Assembly: GCA_026014905.1 (NCBI GenBank) | Contig: JAOZHK010000001.1 | Location: 1 to 44,817 of the forward strand | From: Candidatus Bathyarchaeota archaeon | Lineage (GTDB): Archaea; Thermoproteota; Bathyarchaeia; RBG-16-48-13; GCA-020355125 | Reading direction: 5' to 3' | Length of the DNA stretch: 44,817 bases | Shown: positions 43,019 through 44,817 of the stretch, piece by piece | Numbering within the stretch: the stretch's first letter is position 1 | Layout of the letters: every line of letters begins with the position of its first letter | Position numbers and translations under genes: made by a program | Notes under the pieces: model-generated | Databases searched by the model: none | What the model was told of the DNA's origin: nothing | What the model saw: the letters and a program-made list of their open reading frames with translations, nothing else

Positions 43019-44158
43019 ATGAAGATTTTAACTGCGGGCTGTGGTCATATTGGTTCGGTTCTCGTTAGGGATCTACTTTCCTCAACCTCCCATGAAATAA
43101 CGATCTCGGACATCAGTCTCCTCCAAGCCCAACAAACTCGGGATACCATTAATGCTGAAATAGAATGTAGGGCACTCGATATAACCGATCAGAAAACCGC
43201 GGTTTCAATCCTTCAAGAATACGACCTAGTCATCGGACTCACTCCGGGTAATATTGGGTATCGCTTACTTCAAGCTGCAATTCAAGCAAAAACCCACTGC
43301 ATTGATCTCTCGTTTATGCCACAAGACCCCCTAACGCTTGCTCCTGCAGCCCGAGATGCAGAAATCTGTGTGATCCCTGATTGTGGAGTTGCCCCTGGCT
43401 TAAGTAATATCTTAATTGGACATGGAGCGACGACCTTTGATGAAATCTCAAGCATCCACATCTATGTGGGAGGAAATCCCGCTCATTTAATACCACCTCT
43501 CGACTACATCCTCACTTGGAGTCTCGAGGACCTGCTTGAAGAATACTTACGAAAGGTAACGATTGTGAAGCATAGTCATCTGATGACAGTGGATGCACTC
43601 GAAGGACTTGAGTTAATTGGTATACCTGATGTGGGAACAATGGAAGCATTTTATACAGATGGGTTACGGACCCTCCTCTACTCGTTTCCAATGGTCACCA
43701 ATATGTGGGAAAAAACGCTACGATATCCCGGGCATCATGAAAAAATCAAGTTACTACGCGATCTAGGATTTTTCAGTATCACGCCCATATCCGTTAAGGG
43801 AAAGGAGATAATACCCCGATCAGTAACTCAGCATCTTTTACGAGAAGCCCTCACACGACCGGAGATCCATGACATTCTGAATCTGCAGATTAACATGCAA
43901 GGTAAAAGGGGACAACAACAGCAGCATTATTCCTGTTATCTCCACACTCGATATGATGAAGCCCAAGGATTAACTGCGATGGCTCGAACCACCGCATTCA
44001 CAGCTTCAATTATCGTTCAGCTCTTAGCTGATGGCGATATACATCTTCGAGGCGTTGTTCCACCAGAACAATTAGGAATGCTAGACCCGATTTTCGAGAA
44101 AATTATGATAGAACTTAAAGAACGACATATAAACCCGATTCACAGATATGAAGAATAA
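43019..44158 (+). CDS. Saccharopine dehydrogenase/lysine 6-dehydrogenase family protein
   Basis: A 379-residue oxidoreductase. The N-terminal Rossmann motif is MKILTAGCGHIGSVLVRDL, with strand end ITISDIS; CIDLSFMPQDP, VIPDCGVAPGLSNILIGHG and HIYVGGNPAHLIPPLDYILTWS follow, the pattern of lysine dehydrogenase/saccharopine reductase proteins. Then SFPMVTNMWEKTLRYPGHHEKIKLL and HTRYDEAQGLTAMARTT. Such enzymes act on lysine or related amino acids with NAD(P); the substrate is not fixed. A TACGCGTGA element lies in the short spacer before it. Confidence 0.88.
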   Translation: MKILTAGCGHIGSVLVRDLLSSTSHEITISDISLLQAQQTRDTINAEIECRALDITDQKTAVSILQEYDLVIGLTPGNIGYRLLQAAIQAKTHCIDLSFMPQDPLTLAPAARDAEICVIPDCGVAPGLSNILIGHGATTFDEISSIHIYVGGNPAHLIPPLDYILTWSLEDLLEEYLRKVTIVKHSHLMTVDALEGLELIGIPDVGTMEAFYTDGLRTLLYSFPMVTNMWEKTLRYPGHHEKIKLLRDLGFFSITPISVKGKEIIPRSVTQHLLREALTRPEIHDILNLQINMQGKRGQQQQHYSCYLHTRYDEAQGLTAMARTTAFTASIIVQLLADGDIHLRGVVPPEQLGMLDPIFEKIMIELKERHINPIHRYEE

Positions 44159-44178
44159 CATTGTTGGAGCGTACGTTC

Positions 44179-44817
44179 ATGGAAACGATCAGGCAACCGA
44201 CATCGAGGTGGAAGATTTTCTCTCTCTTCCTCATCTTCGCCCTAGTCCTCTACATGGGCTTGTCATTTCTTCTTTATTTCAACTTACGTAACGACTACGC
44301 GATGATTCAAGACCAACATTCCAATCTCCAAGTCCAGCTTTATGAGAGTCAACAAGAGATTCAACGCTTGAGTCAACAACTCCAGATAGCAGATTACATC
44401 AATTTAACACACAATCTTCCTATTCCACAGATTTTTCAATTACTCAATCAATCCATTGTCTTAATTCAAACCAAGATCAGTTCGGGATTTGAGTTAGTCG
44501 ATCATGCTCAAGGATCAGGTTTCGTGTATGATTTGAATGGCCATATCATTACAAATGATCACGTTGTGCAAGACGCTGATGAGATCACTGTCACCTTCAC
44601 TACGGGCAATAGAGAAAAAGCAACTCTCTTGGGAAGAGATCCCTATAGTGATATCGCAGTCCTGAAAGTCAACCTTCCCCCAGAGATATTACACCCAGTC
44701 GTTCTCGGCAATTCTTCCACTCTCATTGTAGGTGAACCTGTCGTCGCCATTGGGAACCCCTTTGGATTAAGTGGCACAATCACTGCAGGGATTGTCAGTC
44801 AAGTAGGTCGAGACCTC
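44179..44817 (+). CDS. HtrA/DegP-type serine protease, C-terminus cut by window edge
   Basis: 213 codons up to the right edge. The ATG at 44179 has GGAG nine bases upstream. An N-terminal hydrophobic span (WKIFSLFLIFALVLYMGLSF) would anchor it in the membrane, followed by a Gln-rich coiled-coil (QDQHSNLQVQLYESQQEI) and a trypsin-like domain: GSGFVYDLNGHIITNDHVV gives the catalytic His, SDIAVLKV the Asp, and AIGNPFGLSGTITAGIVS. The serine motif and any PDZ domain lie beyond the window. Such proteases degrade or refold damaged extracytoplasmic proteins. Confidence 0.92.
   Translation, partial: METIRQPTSRWKIFSLFLIFALVLYMGLSFLLYFNLRNDYAMIQDQHSNLQVQLYESQQEIQRLSQQLQIADYINLTHNLPIPQIFQLLNQSIVLIQTKISSGFELVDHAQGSGFVYDLNGHIITNDHVVQDADEITVTFTTGNREKATLLGRDPYSDIAVLKVNLPPEILHPVVLGNSSTLIVGEPVVAIGNPFGLSGTITAGIVSQVGRDL

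Overview
The window comes from an archaeon. It carries archaeal-type SAM synthetase, glycerol-1-phosphate dehydrogenase and a UbiA-type prenyltransferase (ether lipids), aCPSF1, a proteasome beta subunit, RNA polymerase subunit F, ribosomal protein L21e, Nep1, Pus10, an RNase P protein, a DUF460 protein, an Sm-like protein and SRP54. TATA-like promoters and tRNA introns fit this. A short ESCRT-III-like protein and a protein resembling the eukaryotic proteasome assembly chaperone PAC4 point to the Asgard/TACK side of the archaeal tree. The exact lineage cannot be fixed from the window alone.

Layout. 1-7.2 kb: an EamA transporter running off the left edge, a PAC4-like gene, isoleucyl-tRNA synthetase, a ferredoxin, a possible 28-residue membrane peptide, a CTP synthase lacking its N-terminal synthetase domain, and a DUF1614 membrane protein. 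7.2-16.3 kb: a secreted GH5-type glycoside hydrolase, DUF460, SAM synthetase, Sm-like protein and methyltransferase, two small conserved proteins, a translationally coupled aldolase-family/enolase-superfamily pair, and the ESCRT-III-like protein. 16.6-21 kb: tRNA-Asp, a PUA (MCT-1-like) protein, tRNA-Tyr whose gene is best explained by three introns, ComB, aCPSF1 and proteasome beta. 21.2-27.9 kb: G1P dehydrogenase, UPF0179 and a minus-strand folding cluster (grpE-dnaK-dnaJ-phosphoesterase-FKBP). 28-33.3 kb: a SAM hydroxide adenosyltransferase, then srp54 (with a mini-intein in its P-loop)-pus10-rpl21e-rpoF, and a winged-helix protein. 33.4-44.8 kb: a small metallopeptidase-like protein, lipoate ligase with a radical SAM enzyme, Nep1, Rpp21, YhbY-like, NAD synthetase, glycerate kinase, endonuclease III, a tRNA-splicing endonuclease homologue lacking the catalytic His, a prenyltransferase, HisRS, a saccharopine-dehydrogenase-family protein and a partial HtrA protease.

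The strongest points for follow-up are: (i) the three-intron tRNA-Tyr together with an EndA-family protein that has lost its catalytic His; (ii) the mini-intein splitting the SRP54 P-loop; (iii) a recurring alternating-CG palindrome (best form TACGCGCGCGCGTA) concentrated in intergenic spacers, one copy lying exactly at the break of the truncated pyrG; (iv) the PAC4-like protein; and (v) a DnaK whose phosphate-2 loop has lost a normally essential Asp.

Many genes here serve RNA maturation (Pus10, Nep1, Rpp21, EndA, aCPSF1, Sm-like, YhbY, PUA) and protein folding or turnover. No CRISPR array, transposase, rRNA or phage module was seen.
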